Shown here: positions 36,195 to 48,077 of the stretch, in pieces
Layout: every line of letters begins with the position of its first letter
How positions within the stretch are numbered: position 1 is the first letter of the stretch
Source: Qipengyuania gaetbuli
Lineage (GTDB): Bacteria > Pseudomonadota > Alphaproteobacteria > Sphingomonadales > Sphingomonadaceae
Direction of reading: 5' to 3'
Assembly (NCBI RefSeq): GCF_009827315.1
Contig: NZ_WTYF01000004.1
Coordinates: 1,240,001-1,304,000, forward strand
DNA length: 64,000 bases
Made by a program: the position numbers and the translations under genes
Notes under the pieces: generated by a model
What the model was told of the DNA's origin: nothing
The model's database searches: none
Seen by the model: only the letters and a program-made list of their open reading frames with translations

Positions 36195-36561
36195 TTTCCG
36201 GCTAGCTCTATCTACCGGCCTGGAAACTCTCTGTCTGCCCCGCCGCTGGTCAGGCATGGCCATTCCGATCGATAGCAGTTTCGTCGAATGCAGGGGCATC
36301 CGCCGCGACGATGCGCGCACGCTCGGATCGATGACGCCGGTTGACTCGATCTCTTCACGCCATGTCTCCGCACTTTGCCGCGATGCCGCGATGCCGCGGA
36401 TGGCTGCTTCCTCACGTCTTTCTGGCAGAGCGGTTTCCTCCGCTCGCCGGCCGCCTTAAGCAGGCGGTGATACGAATAGGAATGCACCTGTCTGGCGCGC
36501 CGCTGCGCGCGCTGGTAGGCCGCAGTCCGAAATGGGGAGAATTGCCGAACATGGACGCTCC
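36195..36561. other. 367-nt intergenic region, nothing recognised
   Basis: Between the terminator and zwf. Short ORFs occur on both strands but none has a convincing start context or family match. A short tandem CCGCGATG repeat lies near 36379-36400. The zwf promoter should be in the distal part. Confidence 0.6.
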
Positions 36562-38002
36562 ATGCACGAAATAGGGTTCACCGCAGACCGACTGCTCCTG
36601 TTCGGAGCCACCGGCGATCTGTCGCAGCGCATGCTCCTTCCCTCGCTCTGTGCGCTGAACTCCGATGGCCTGCTCGATCCGGCCCTGCGCATCGTGTGCA
36701 CAGCGCGGTCGGACATGAACACGCAGGCGTTCCGCAATTTCGCTCGCGAGGCGCTGGAGAAATTCCTGCCCAAACATCGCCGCGGCGGCATGGCGGATTT
36801 CCTCAACCGGCTCAGCTACGTGCCCGTCGATGCGACCACGCCCGAAGGGTATGACGAGCTGGCCAAGGCGGTCGGCAATTATACCGGCCTTGCGATCTTC
36901 CTGTCGACGGCCCCAAGCCTGTTCGAGACGACCATCAAGGGCCTCGAAAGGGCCGGCCTGACCGAAGGCAACGTGCGCATCGGCCTCGAAAAGCCGCTCG
37001 GCGTCGATCTCGAAAGCAGTTGCGAGATCAACGATGCGGTCGCGGCCGCATTCCCCGAGCACCGCATTTTCCGGATCGACCACTATCTGGGCAAGGAAAC
37101 GGTACAGAACCTGCTGGCCCTGCGGTTCGCGAACATCCTGCTCGAGCCGGTGTGGAACTCCAACTACATCGAACACGTGCAGATTACCGTGGCCGAGACG
37201 GTCGGCCTGGAATCGCGCGTTGCCTATTACGACGACAGCGGCGCGCTGCGCGACATGGTGCAGAACCATATGCTGCAGCTTCTCGCGCTCGTCGCGATGG
37301 AGCCGCCGACCAGCTTCGATGCGACGGCCGTGCGTGACGAGAAGGTCAAGGTGCTGCGCGCCTTGCGCGAAGTCAGCAAGGACGAAGTCGTGACCGGCCA
37401 GTATCGCGCCGGTGCCGTCGAAGGCAAAAGCGTGCCCGGCTATGACGAGGAACTCGGCAAGGAAAGCGACACCGAAACCTTTGTCGCGGTGAAGGCCCAC
37501 GTCGACAACTGGCGCTGGCGCGGTGTCCCCTTCTACCTTCGCCACGGCAAGCGACTGCCCGAGCGCGTGACCGAAATCGTCATCCAGTTCCGCTGCATCC
37601 CGCATTCGATCTTCGAAAGCCGCGGTGCGACGACACAGCCGAACCGGCTGGTGATCGAGATCCAGCCCAAGGAAAACATCCAGCTCACCATGATGGCAAA
37701 GGTCCCGGGCCTGGGCCGCGAAGGCCTGCGCCTGCGGCCGGTCCCGCTCGATATCGCCATGCCCGATGCCTTTTCGGACACGGTGCGCCGGATTGCCTAC
37801 GAACGCCTGCTGCTCGACCTGATCGAAGGCGACCAGACGCTGTTCGTCCGCCGTGACGAGGTCGAGGCGCAGTGGGAATGGATCGACCAGATCCGCAAGC
37901 TGTGGGTCGACCATGAAATGAAGCCCAAGACCTATTCCTCAGGCACCTGGGGGCCGAGCGCGGCAATCGCGCTGGCCGAACGCGACGGGGTTACCTGGCA
38001 CG

Positions 38003-38010
<8 letters not shown>
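36562..38010 (+). CDS. zwf: Glucose-6-phosphate 1-dehydrogenase
   Basis: 482 residues; first enzyme of the Entner-Doudoroff and oxidative pentose phosphate routes. Nucleotide-binding loop LLLFGATGDLSQRML, the active-site motif RIDHYLGKETVQNL and the later HGKRLPE are intact. ATG 36562 (MHEIGF) gives a normal length; an in-frame ATG 30 nt upstream is possible. The stop overlaps the edd start by 8 nt. Confidence 0.95.
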
Positions 38011-39817
<1,807 letters not shown>

Positions 39818-39820
39818 GTG

Positions 39821-40801
39821 ATGGACCTCGTCAGCGTCGATATCGGCGGCACCCATGCCCGCTTCGCCATCGCCACGATCGCGGATGACGGCTCGATCAG
39901 CCTGAGCGAGCCGGAGACCCTGCACACCGAAGACCACGCCAGTTTCCAGACCGCATGGGAAGATTACCGCGACCGCATGGGCGGCACATTGCCTCCGCGC
40001 GTGTCGATGGCGATTGCCGGTCCGGTCGGCGGCGAAGTTATCCGCTTCACCAACAACCCGTGGATCATCCGGCCCGCCCTCGTGAAAGAAAAGCTGGGGG
40101 TCGAAGACTACACGATCGTCAACGATTTCGAGGCGGTCGCCCATGCAGTTGCGCGGGCGAGCGAGGACCAGTTCATCCATATGACCGGCCCCGAAGGTCC
40201 GCTTCCGCCCACCGGTCGCCTGACCGTTCTCGGGCCCGGGACAGGCCTGGGCGTAGCGCATCTCTACCGCGAACCCGACGGCACTTACCGCGTGTCCGCC
40301 ACCGAAGGCGGTCACATCGATTTCGCCCCGCTCGACAGTATCGAGGACGCGATCCTTGCCCGACTGCGCAAACGGCACACCCGCGTTTCGGTCGAACGCG
40401 TGGTGGCGGGGCCCGCTATTTCCGATATCTACCAGACGCTCGCCGCGATGGAGCACAAGGCCGTGCCCGAGATCGACGATATCGAGATCTGGACCAAGGG
40501 CATGAGCGGCGAGGACAGCCTTGCCGCAGCCGCGGTGGACCGCTTCTGCCTGTCGCTCGGCAGCGTCGCCGGGGACATGGCACTGGCGCACGGGGCCAAG
40601 GGCGTCGTGATCGCCGGAGGCCTCGGCTACCGACTGCGCGAAACCCTGCTCAAGTCCGGCTTTGCGGAACGCTTCCGCGCCAAAGGCCGCTTCGAGAGCA
40701 TGATGGCCGGCATTCCGGTCAAGCTCATCGTCCACCCGCAGCCCGGCCTGTTCGGCGCGGCTGCCGCATTCGCATGCGAACACGCAAAGGCCGCCCAGTG
40801 A
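39821..40801 (+). CDS. glk: Glucokinase
   Basis: 326 residues from ATG 39821 (a GTG three bases earlier is also possible). Phosphate motif VSVDIGGTHARFAI, sugar-binding NDFEAVAHAV, GPGTGLGVAHL and ATEGGHIDFAP match the proteobacterial Glk family. It feeds glucose 6-phosphate to Zwf. Starts four bases after the edd stop; the stop overlaps the eda start. Confidence 0.96.
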   Translation: MDLVSVDIGGTHARFAIATIADDGSISLSEPETLHTEDHASFQTAWEDYRDRMGGTLPPRVSMAIAGPVGGEVIRFTNNPWIIRPALVKEKLGVEDYTIVNDFEAVAHAVARASEDQFIHMTGPEGPLPPTGRLTVLGPGTGLGVAHLYREPDGTYRVSATEGGHIDFAPLDSIEDAILARLRKRHTRVSVERVVAGPAISDIYQTLAAMEHKAVPEIDDIEIWTKGMSGEDSLAAAAVDRFCLSLGSVAGDMALAHGAKGVVIAGGLGYRLRETLLKSGFAERFRAKGRFESMMAGIPVKLIVHPQPGLFGAAAAFACEHAKAAQ

Positions 40802-41412
40802 CCCATATCGCCGATATCATGCAGACCGCCCCGGTGATCCCGGTCATCGTGGTCGACGAAGTCGAACACGCAGCGCCGCTGGCCCGCGCCCTGGTGGCAG
40901 GCGGACTGCGCGTCCTCGAGGTCACTCTGCGCACACCCGCCGCACTCGATGCCATCCGCGAAATGCGCAAGGTCGAAGGCGCAATCGTGGGCGCAGGCAC
41001 TGTCACCAACCGGCAGGAGCTGGACGCGGCCTTCGAGGCAGGCAGCGAATTCATTGTCTCGCCGGGCCTCACCGACACGCTCGGCGAGGCGGCAATCGAG
41101 GCAGGCATTCCCTTCCTGCCCGGCATCGCCAATGCAGGCGACATCATGCGCGGGCTCGATCTCGGACTTACCCACTTCAAGTTCTTCCCCGCCATGGCGG
41201 CCGGCGGCCTGCCGGCGCTGAAGGCGCTTGCGGCGCCCTTCGGCCAGTGCCGGTTCTGCCCCACCGGCGGCATCACGCTGGAAAACGCGCCCGAATGGCT
41301 CGCATTCGACCCCGTGCTGTGCGTCGGCGGAAGCTGGGTCGCACCGCGCGGACCGGTCGATGAAGCGGCTGTCGAGGCCGTGGCGCGCGAAGCAGCCGCA
41401 CTGGGCGGGTAA
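40798..41412 (+). CDS. eda: KDPG aldolase (2-dehydro-3-deoxy-phosphogluconate aldolase)
   Basis: 204 residues from GTG 40798, overlapping glk (GTGA). Class I aldolase motifs: VLEVTLRTPAALDAI, GAGTVTNRQELDAA, the Schiff-base lysine in THFKFFPA and PTGGITLENAPEWL. It splits KDPG into pyruvate and glyceraldehyde 3-phosphate, completing the operon. No terminator is obvious in the 84 nt that follow. Confidence 0.96.
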   Translation: MTHIADIMQTAPVIPVIVVDEVEHAAPLARALVAGGLRVLEVTLRTPAALDAIREMRKVEGAIVGAGTVTNRQELDAAFEAGSEFIVSPGLTDTLGEAAIEAGIPFLPGIANAGDIMRGLDLGLTHFKFFPAMAAGGLPALKALAAPFGQCRFCPTGGITLENAPEWLAFDPVLCVGGSWVAPRGPVDEAAVEAVAREAAALGG

Positions 41413-41496
41413 GAAGGGCGCTGCGGGGCGTTCCGATACGGGACTGCCCCCGTCCAGCCTTGGAAATCCGGTCCTTGGCCGCCTATACTTGCGGCC

Positions 41497-42135
41497 ATGA
41501 CAGCGATTCTGAAATGGGTTGGCGGCACGACATTCGTGATCGCACTGGGCATTGCCGCCCTTGCCTATGGCGTCTCGTCGCAGGCAGAGCCCGAAGCCAT
41601 CGCAGTCCCCGCAGCCGCCTCGATTGAGCCGGAAGGCGCGATCCTCGCCAAGCTCGAGGCCGATGCGCGCCGCCCCTTCACCATCCGCCGCGTCCTGCCC
41701 ATCGAAGGGCCGATCAAATACGGCGAATGGCATTGGGACGACGAAGCCGTACCGGAAGGCCCGCTGCTCATCACGGTGGACCTGCAGGCGCGCACCATCT
41801 CGATCTTCCGCGACGGCTATGAAATCGGTGCCGCCGCCGTCATGCTCGGCACGGACGAACATCCCACGCCCACCGGCACTTTCCCGATCCTGACCAAGGA
41901 ACGGCACAACGTGTCCGAGAAATACGGCAATGCACCCATGCCCTGGACGCTGCGCCTGACCTGGGACGGCATTGCCATCCATGGCGGCTCGGAAGTGGAG
42001 AATGGCTATGCCAGCCACGGCTGCGTGGCCATTCCCGATCCTCTGGCGGCCAAGCTGTTCGAAATTGCTCAGAAGGGCGACAAGGTCATTATCACCGACG
42101 GCAAGCGCATCGGCGTGGGCGACCCTATCATCTAG
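41497..42135 (+). CDS. L,D-transpeptidase (YkuD) family protein
   Basis: 212 residues. One N-terminal signal/anchor segment (about 7-28), then a YkuD domain with IHGGSEVENGYASHGCV, in which C176 is the catalytic cysteine. A TGTFPI motif (LGTDEHPTPTGTFPILTK) precedes it. It likely forms 3-3 peptidoglycan cross-links or anchors proteins in the periplasm. Convergent with tilS; the ends overlap by four bases. Confidence 0.92.
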   Translation: MTAILKWVGGTTFVIALGIAALAYGVSSQAEPEAIAVPAAASIEPEGAILAKLEADARRPFTIRRVLPIEGPIKYGEWHWDDEAVPEGPLLITVDLQARTISIFRDGYEIGAAAVMLGTDEHPTPTGTFPILTKERHNVSEKYGNAPMPWTLRLTWDGIAIHGGSEVENGYASHGCVAIPDPLAAKLFEIAQKGDKVIITDGKRIGVGDPII

Positions 42136-43115
42136 CCCGTGCGGCGCGGCACCTCGCGCCGGAATACCCAGAGCCGCTCGCCGTCCTGATCGCGCACAAA
42201 GGCCTCGATACCCGCGACGTTCGACTTGCGCCCTGCCCTCAGCGCTTCGACCAGCTTCGCGGCCGAGCCCATGTCGATCTGCGCCCCGAAACCGCGGAAG
42301 ATGGACCTGATCACGCCGCCTGCGACAAGCGCTCCGCCGATGCCGGTCTGCAGGGCGCGATAGGTCGTCTCCTCCGCCCCGGCATCCACGCATTCGGAAT
42401 ATTCGCGGCCGACCATCCAGTCGATCGTGGCCACCGCTTCTCCCAGCAGGCGGGCGGATTTTGCCACCCCGTCGAAATCGATCCAGTCCGCTTCGGACAG
42501 GGCCTTGCGAATGCGGATGCGGTCGAAAGCCTCGTTCTCGTTCGACGGATCGTCCACCGCATCCCAGCCTGCCGCCTCGACGATGTCACGCAGTTCCTTC
42601 CGGCGCCAGCCAAGGAGCGGGCGGATCAGGCGCAGTGGCGCCCCGGGAACCGTGCCGAGCGCGCGGATGGAGGAGAGGCCGGAAACCCCGCTGCCGCGGT
42701 TGGCGCGCATGATGAAGGTTTCGACCTGGTCGTCCATCTGGTGCGCCGTGGCGAGCCCGTCGAGCCCGCGCTCCTCGCACCATTTGCCAAGCGCGGCATA
42801 GCGCGCTGCACGGGCCCGGTCCTGCAGGTTCCCCCCGTCAACGTTCACCGGAATGATGCGATGCGGGACGCCGAGTTCGCGGCAAAGCGCGGCGACGTGT
42901 CCTGCCTCTGCCGCGCTTTCCGGCCGTAGCCGGTGATCGACCGTCGCCGCTTCTACGCGGCCGGCCAGCGCCGCATGGGCGAGCAGCAGCAGCGCGAGGC
43001 TGTCCCCGCCGCCTGACACGGCGAGGCCGATCCGGCTTTCCGGCTGGTCGATGAAGGGCCACAGGGGCTCGAGATCGGCGCGAAACCTGTCAACGAGCCC
43101 CTGTGGCAGCTGCAT
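42132..43115 (-). CDS. tilS: tRNA(Ile)-lysidine synthase
   Basis: 327 residues. The PP-loop SGGGDSLALLLLAHA, the VDHRLRPES motif and the TAHQMDDQVETFIMR motif are intact. It converts C34 of the CAT-anticodon tRNA-Ile to lysidine using ATP and lysine. The C-terminal part is shorter than in E. coli TilS. It begins one base after the cpoB stop and is probably co-transcribed with it. Confidence 0.93.
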   Translation of the reverse strand: MQLPQGLVDRFRADLEPLWPFIDQPESRIGLAVSGGGDSLALLLLAHAALAGRVEAATVDHRLRPESAAEAGHVAALCRELGVPHRIIPVNVDGGNLQDRARAARYAALGKWCEERGLDGLATAHQMDDQVETFIMRANRGSGVSGLSSIRALGTVPGAPLRLIRPLLGWRRKELRDIVEAAGWDAVDDPSNENEAFDRIRIRKALSEADWIDFDGVAKSARLLGEAVATIDWMVGREYSECVDAGAEETTYRALQTGIGGALVAGGVIRSIFRGFGAQIDMGSAAKLVEALRAGRKSNVAGIEAFVRDQDGERLWVFRREVPRRTG

Positions 43116-43116
43116 G

Positions 43117-44043
43117 TCAGCTACAGGTCACCTTGCCGAGATTGCGCTCGTACTGGCCCTGCAGGCGTCCGGCAGCGAGTGCCGGATAGGCTTCGCCGAA
43201 TTCGGCGAGCGCGATGCAGGCCCGCTTGGTGTCCTTGAGCGCGATCATGGTCTCGGCGAGGTAGAGCAGGCTGTCGCCGGCGCGGGCACCGCCCTTGTCC
43301 GACTGGTAGTTCTTGAGGAACCACGGTGCCGCTTCATTGGGCTTCTTGTCGTCCAAATATGCGCGGCCCAGCAGGTTGCGCCCGTAGGTGGTGCGCCAAT
43401 GGCTGGGGTAGCGTTCGACGAAAAGCGTCAGCTGCTGCTGCGCTTCGGGGAAGAAGCCCGCTTCCCACAGGCGGAAGCCGTAGGAGTATTCGTCATCCGC
43501 CGGATCGTCGGTCTGCGGCTTGGCGATGGCCTGGACCGCAGCGACACGCTCGGGGCTCGGCTGCGAAGCGGCGGGCTGCTGGGCCGCAGGCTGTGCGGCG
43601 GGGCGCTGCGTTGCAGACGGCTGCGTGGCCGGCTGGGCAGCAGCCACCTGCGCAGGAGCCGAGGTCGCAGTGCCACCGGCTTCGAGCACCTCGATGCGTT
43701 CTTCGAGCAGGCGCATGGCGTTGCTGCCGACTTCGTATTGCGCGGTCAGGCGCTGCAGCTGTGCCTCGAGCGCGTCGAGACGGGTTAGGATATCGGTCAC
43801 TGCGGTGGTCGAGGTGGTGCTGGCCGTGCTCGGCTGGGCGGCAGGCTGGCCGGTAATCTGCGGCTCGAAATAGCGACCGTCCCCGCCCGGAAAGACCTTG
43901 CGCTGGAGCGCGCGGACTTCCGCTTCGAGCTTGCGGATGCGTGCCTCGCCGTCGTCCTGTGCGGCGACCGGCATCGCCGTTGCCGCCATGGCCAGTGCGA
44001 TCCCACCGAGACCGAATCCGCGTGCAATGCGCGTGATCTTCAC
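43117..44043 (-). CDS. cpoB: Tol-Pal-associated CpoB/YbgF-like periplasmic TPR protein
   Basis: 308 residues from GTG 44043, which has AGGAGA 6 nt upstream; an ATG at 44058 overlaps that site. Signal peptide to about AAQ (residue 28), coiled-coil (RIRKLEAEVRALQRK and LDALEAQLQRLTAQY), a long Ala/Gln/Pro-rich linker and C-terminal TPRs (YGFRLWEAGFFPEAQQQL). The layout matches CpoB, which coordinates septal wall synthesis with outer-membrane constriction. Neighbouring tol/pal genes are not in the window. Confidence 0.85.
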   Translation of the reverse strand: MKITRIARGFGLGGIALAMAATAMPVAAQDDGEARIRKLEAEVRALQRKVFPGGDGRYFEPQITGQPAAQPSTASTTSTTAVTDILTRLDALEAQLQRLTAQYEVGSNAMRLLEERIEVLEAGGTATSAPAQVAAAQPATQPSATQRPAAQPAAQQPAASQPSPERVAAVQAIAKPQTDDPADDEYSYGFRLWEAGFFPEAQQQLTLFVERYPSHWRTTYGRNLLGRAYLDDKKPNEAAPWFLKNYQSDKGGARAGDSLLYLAETMIALKDTKRACIALAEFGEAYPALAAGRLQGQYERNLGKVTCS

Positions 44044-44131
44044 GCCCGTTCTCCTCATGTCGAAAATCAAAGTGAATCTAGCCCTAGCCCCGCGAAACTG
44101 TCGAGGGGATGAAGGCGGTTTTCCGCCGCGA

Positions 44132-44983
44132 TCAGGTTGCCGGAGTGGCCGCGGCGGCTGGCGTGGCGGATGCGGTCGGCGCGGGGGCCGGGGCAGCGGG
44201 ACGTGCAAGCAGCGCCTCTGCGCTAACCGGCATGTCGCTGACCACCGTGTCCTCTTCGGACAGTTTTGGGACGGGACGTCCGCCGATCGTGATGGCGAAG
44301 GCATAGGGGCGCCCGGTGCGGATCTGCGGCCCTTCCGCATCTGCCGGAACCGTGAAGGTGTCACCCTTGTCCATCAGGCCTTCGAACAGGCGTTCGCCCT
44401 GCGCGTCGTAAAAACGCACCCAGGTGCCGTCCATCTCGCTGGTGAATACCACCGGCCCGCCGGTAGGCGTGGCCGCCGGAGAAGGGGTCGCCTGCTGCGC
44501 GCCTTCGTTGGCCGCAACTTGCTCGGCCGGGTCCTGCAGCGGTGCGGGGCCGAGGCCGGGTGCGAAATAGCTGCGGTAGAAGGCATAGATGCCGCCCATC
44601 AGCAGGATTGCGGCAAAAACGGTGAACCACGCGAGGCCGCGACCGGGGACGCGGGCCGGATCGCCCGGTTCGAACTTGGCCGGTGCATTGCGATGATCGC
44701 CGCCGTCCTGCGCCAGTTCCTCGCGCACCTGGTCGAGGATGTCGCGCTCGTCGAGGTCCATCGTGCGCGCATAGGTCCGGCTGAAACCGATCGCATAGGT
44801 GCGCGAAGGCAGGGCCGCGAAATTGCCCGCCTCGATGGCCTGGAGATGCCTTTGGGGGATGCGCGTTTCTGCGGCGACCTGCTCAAGCCCGAGGCCCTTT
44901 GCCTCGCGCGCCTGACGCAGCCGCTCGCCAGCGCTGAGCGCACGCGTGCCTTCCTGTTCGACGATGGCGTCTTCTTCTTCCAT
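44132..44983 (-). CDS. rodZ: RodZ-like HTH membrane protein
   Basis: 283 residues. N-terminal Xre-type HTH (LRQAREAKGLGLEQVAAETR ... RHLQAIEAGNF), a basic stretch, a single TM helix near 117-136 (LAWFTVFAAILLMGGIYAFY) and a C-terminal domain of the DUF4115 type after a Pro/Ala linker. RodZ links MreB to the elongasome. mreB is not in the window, so the cell-shape role is inferred from architecture. Confidence 0.85.
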   Translation of the reverse strand: MEEEDAIVEQEGTRALSAGERLRQAREAKGLGLEQVAAETRIPQRHLQAIEAGNFAALPSRTYAIGFSRTYARTMDLDERDILDQVREELAQDGGDHRNAPAKFEPGDPARVPGRGLAWFTVFAAILLMGGIYAFYRSYFAPGLGPAPLQDPAEQVAANEGAQQATPSPAATPTGGPVVFTSEMDGTWVRFYDAQGERLFEGLMDKGDTFTVPADAEGPQIRTGRPYAFAITIGGRPVPKLSEEDTVVSDMPVSAEALLARPAAPAPAPTASATPAAAATPAT

Positions 44984-45121
44984 GCGATTCCCGAATGTTA
45001 GTACCCGGCGGGTTTTTCCCGCTCCCGTGCGCGGTAGAATGGGAGTGACCCCCTACCTGTCAAGCACAGATAGTATCACAGACCGGACGCAGGGACGAGG
45101 CGCACCGCGCAAGCGACGAAA

Positions 45122-47392
45122 TCAGTCGAGTTCGATGTCGTTCGCCTCGGCCCATTCCGTCAGCGCCGCGCGCATGTCTGCCGGCGGATTGAGCAGCAGG
45201 CGCTGCATGTGCTTGGTGAGGTCGGGCAAGTAGACCTTGCGCACCAGTTCCTTGATCGGGCCCACCGCTGCCGGAGTAATCGAGAAGCGGGTATAACCAA
45301 GGCCCATCAGCGCGAGCGCTTCGAGCCTGCGCCCGCCCATCTCGCCGCAAATGCCGAGACGGACCTTGCTGCCGACCATCGCCTTCGACACGCGGTCGAG
45401 GAAGCGCAGGATCGAAGGGCTCAGCCAGTCGTAGCGTTCGGCGAGCTTGGGATTGGCGCGGTCGGCGGCAAACAGGAACTGCGTGAGGTCGTTCGTGCCG
45501 ACCGACACGAAGGATACCTTGGGCAGCAGCAGATCCAGCACCTCGGCCAGCGAGGGCACTTCGAGCATGCAGCCGTATTCGATGCTGTCGGGCATCTGCC
45601 TGCGCCGTTCACGCAGGAATTCGGCCTGGTCTTCGAAAATTTCCTTCGCTGCATCGAATTCCCACGGCTCGGACACCATGGGGAACATGACCGAAAGCTG
45701 GCGGCCCGCCGCCGCTTCGAGCAGGGCGCGCGCCTGGACCTTGAGCAGGCCTTCGCGCTCGAGCGAGAGGCGCAGCGCACGCCAGCCCATCGCCGGGTTC
45801 TCGTCCCGCTCGGCCGTGTTGTTGTCGAGATAGGGCACGGCCTTATCACCGCCGATATCGACCGTCCGGAAAATGACCTTCTTTCCATCCGCTGCGTCGA
45901 GCACGTCGCGGTAGAGCCGCATCTGCCGCTCGCGCTGCGGCAGGGTCGACGAGACGAGGAACTGGAACTCGGTGCGGAAGAGGCCGATCCCGTCAGCGCC
46001 GGTGAGCTGCAGCGCGCTGACATCGTCGCGCAGGCCGGCGTTGATCATCACCGTGATGCGCGTGCCATCGCGCGTGAAGGGTTCGACATCGCGCAGTTCG
46101 GCATAGGCCGCCTGCTTCTCGCGCGTCTTGGCGAAGCGCGCATCGAAAGCATCCCACATGGGCTGCGAGGGGCGCAGGGTGACCGTGCCCTTGTCCGCAT
46201 CGACGAGGATTTCGTCGCCCTCGGAGACTTTCGAATTGATCCCGTGCACGCGGCCGAGGACCGGAATACCCATGGCCCGCGCCACGATCACGACATGCGC
46301 GGTGAGGGAACCTTCCTCCAGTACCACGCCCTTGAGGCGGCGGCGGTCGTATTCAAGCAGCTCGGCCGGACCGAGATTGCGCGCGATCAGGATGGTGTCG
46401 CGCCTCAGCCCCTGCGAGGCCGCCGTGCCGAGCTGCCCCGACACGATACGCAGCAGGCGGTTCGACAGGTCTTCGAGGTCGTGCATGCGATCGGCCAGCA
46501 GCGGATCGTCGATCTCGCGCATCCGCATGCGGGTGCGCTGCTGGACCCGCTCGATCGCCGCCTCTGCAGTAAGACCGCTGTCGATCGCTTCGTTGATCCG
46601 GCGGCTCCAGCCTTCGTCATAGGCGAACATCTTGTAGGTCTCGAGGACCTCGACGTGTTCGCCGCCCTTCCCGAATTCCGGCTCCTTGGCCATGGCGTCG
46701 ATCTGGTCGCGCATCTTGTCGAAGGCGCGGTAGACGCGCTGGCGTTCCGCCTCGACGTCTTCTGCGACGACCTGGTCGATCTCGATGCGCGGCTGATGGA
46801 AGACGGCAGCGCCTGCTGCCAGTCCCTTCACCAAGGTCAGCCCTTCTAGGATTTCGGTTTCGGTCGAAGCCTCGCCAAGGTCGAACGCGTTCTCGCCGTC
46901 GACCAGTTCCTTGTGGGCGATGAGTTCGGACAGGATCATCGCCGTTGTCTGGAGCGCCTCGATCTCCACGTCCTCGTAGCGGCGCGGCTCCACGTGCTGG
47001 ACGCAGAGCACGCCCACCGCCCGTTCGCGGTAGACGATGGGGACCCCGGCGAAGGAATGGTATTTCTCCTCCCCCGTTTCCGGGCGGTAGAGGAAGTCCG
47101 GGTGGGCCCGCGCCTCGGCGAGGTTAAGCGTCTCGATGTTCTTGGCAATCGTGCCGGTCAGCCCTTCGCCCACCGCCATGCGGGTAACGTGAACCGCTTC
47201 GGGATTGAGGCCGCGGGTGGCGTAAAGCTCCAGCGCCCCTTCGCGCAGGAGGTAGATGGAGCACACCTCGCTGGTCAGCGCATCGGCGATGATATCGACC
47301 ACGCGGTCGAGCTTGTGCTGGGCATGAGTGCGCCCTGCCATGACTTCGTGCAGGCGCGTGAGAATCTGGCGAGCGGATGCAACGGCGGACAT
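45122..47392 (-). CDS. ptsP: PEP-protein phosphotransferase PtsP (GAF-containing EI-Ntr)
   Basis: 756 residues. N-terminal GAF domain (about 1-165; HKLDRVVDIIADALTSEVCS), then enzyme I: the PEP-utilising N-domain, the phosphohistidine in LTAHVVIVARAMGIPVLG and the C-terminal PEP-binding barrel with LFRTEFQFL and GICGEMGG. It transfers phosphate from PEP to NPr in the nitrogen PTS and thus controls regulatory targets rather than sugar uptake. No ptsN or ptsO nearby. Confidence 0.95.
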   Translation of the reverse strand: MSAVASARQILTRLHEVMAGRTHAQHKLDRVVDIIADALTSEVCSIYLLREGALELYATRGLNPEAVHVTRMAVGEGLTGTIAKNIETLNLAEARAHPDFLYRPETGEEKYHSFAGVPIVYRERAVGVLCVQHVEPRRYEDVEIEALQTTAMILSELIAHKELVDGENAFDLGEASTETEILEGLTLVKGLAAGAAVFHQPRIEIDQVVAEDVEAERQRVYRAFDKMRDQIDAMAKEPEFGKGGEHVEVLETYKMFAYDEGWSRRINEAIDSGLTAEAAIERVQQRTRMRMREIDDPLLADRMHDLEDLSNRLLRIVSGQLGTAASQGLRRDTILIARNLGPAELLEYDRRRLKGVVLEEGSLTAHVVIVARAMGIPVLGRVHGINSKVSEGDEILVDADKGTVTLRPSQPMWDAFDARFAKTREKQAAYAELRDVEPFTRDGTRITVMINAGLRDDVSALQLTGADGIGLFRTEFQFLVSSTLPQRERQMRLYRDVLDAADGKKVIFRTVDIGGDKAVPYLDNNTAERDENPAMGWRALRLSLEREGLLKVQARALLEAAAGRQLSVMFPMVSEPWEFDAAKEIFEDQAEFLRERRRQMPDSIEYGCMLEVPSLAEVLDLLLPKVSFVSVGTNDLTQFLFAADRANPKLAERYDWLSPSILRFLDRVSKAMVGSKVRLGICGEMGGRRLEALALMGLGYTRFSITPAAVGPIKELVRKVYLPDLTKHMQRLLLNPPADMRAALTEWAEANDIELD

Positions 47393-47474
47393 GGCTCGCT
47401 GCTATATCAAAAAGGGGCGCCGCGAAAGCGGGACGCGGGGTCTTTGCCCCCGCCCCGCTCGCGATATCATGCGC

Positions 47475-47630
47475 TTAATGCGCGGCGAGTTCTTCCTTGA
47501 TCCTGAGCTTCTGCTTCTTGATCTGCTGGATCATCGCGATGTCGGGCGCAGGTCGGGACTGTTCGTCGTGCAGGCGAGCTTCGAGCCCGGCATGCTTGGC
47601 CTTCAGTGCGTCGACATGTGATGAGTGCAT
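47475..47630 (-). CDS. YdcH/DUF465 family microprotein
   Basis: 51 residues beginning MHSSHVDALKAKHAGLEARL and ending KLRIKEELAAH, a helical hairpin typical of DUF465. AAGGAG stands 8 nt before the ATG. Between ptsP and the next DUF465 gene, which is divergent. Function unknown; the domain is common as a small cytoplasmic coiled-coil protein. Confidence 0.85.
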   Translation of the reverse strand: MHSSHVDALKAKHAGLEARLHDEQSRPAPDIAMIQQIKKQKLRIKEELAAH

Positions 47631-47781
47631 CGGATGGTCTCCTTCGTAGGTTGCGACCCCTCAAAGGCGACTCGTGCCGTTGCGGAACGAGCCGCAGGCC
47701 AATTATCAAATCACATTCTTGCGAATTTACAAAGCGCCCGCTTCGGGCCATGCGACGAAGCGAGATTCGGGGAAGACGACG

Positions 47782-47991
47782 GTGAACGAACAGGAGCTGC
47801 GCAAGAGGCTGGAATTGCTCCGGAGCGAGCATCGCGACCTCGATGTCGCGATCGTGGCGCTGTCCGAAGCGGGCGAGAAAGGCGGCTTCGTCGACCAGCT
47901 GCAGATCGCGCGCCTCAAGAAACGCAAGCTGCAGCTGAAGGACCGTATCTCGCTGATCGAGGACAATCTGATCCCCGACATCATCGCGTAA
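47782..47991 (+). CDS. YdcH/DUF465 family protein, second copy
   Basis: 69 residues from GTG 47782 (MNEQELRKRLELLRSEHRDL), with GGGGAAGA upstream. Typical DUF465 pattern: LRSEHRDLDVAI in helix 1 and LQIARLKKRKLQLKDRISLIE in helix 2. A longer in-frame start at 47674 adds unrelated residues. Divergent from the other DUF465 gene; followed by DUF1465. Confidence 0.88.
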   Translation: MNEQELRKRLELLRSEHRDLDVAIVALSEAGEKGGFVDQLQIARLKKRKLQLKDRISLIEDNLIPDIIA

Positions 47992-48077
47992 GGCCCCGCG
48001 TCTCACCTCGGGACAGGCGCGCGCTGCGCGCTGGCAGGCGGGCATCGATGACTGTAACGCGGCATTGGAAGAGAACG

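Noticed and set aside
36212..36487. Minus-strand ORF of 91 codons in the intergenic region before zwf
   Set aside because: Composition is Arg/Ser/Cys-rich without pattern, no start context and no family; treated as non-coding.
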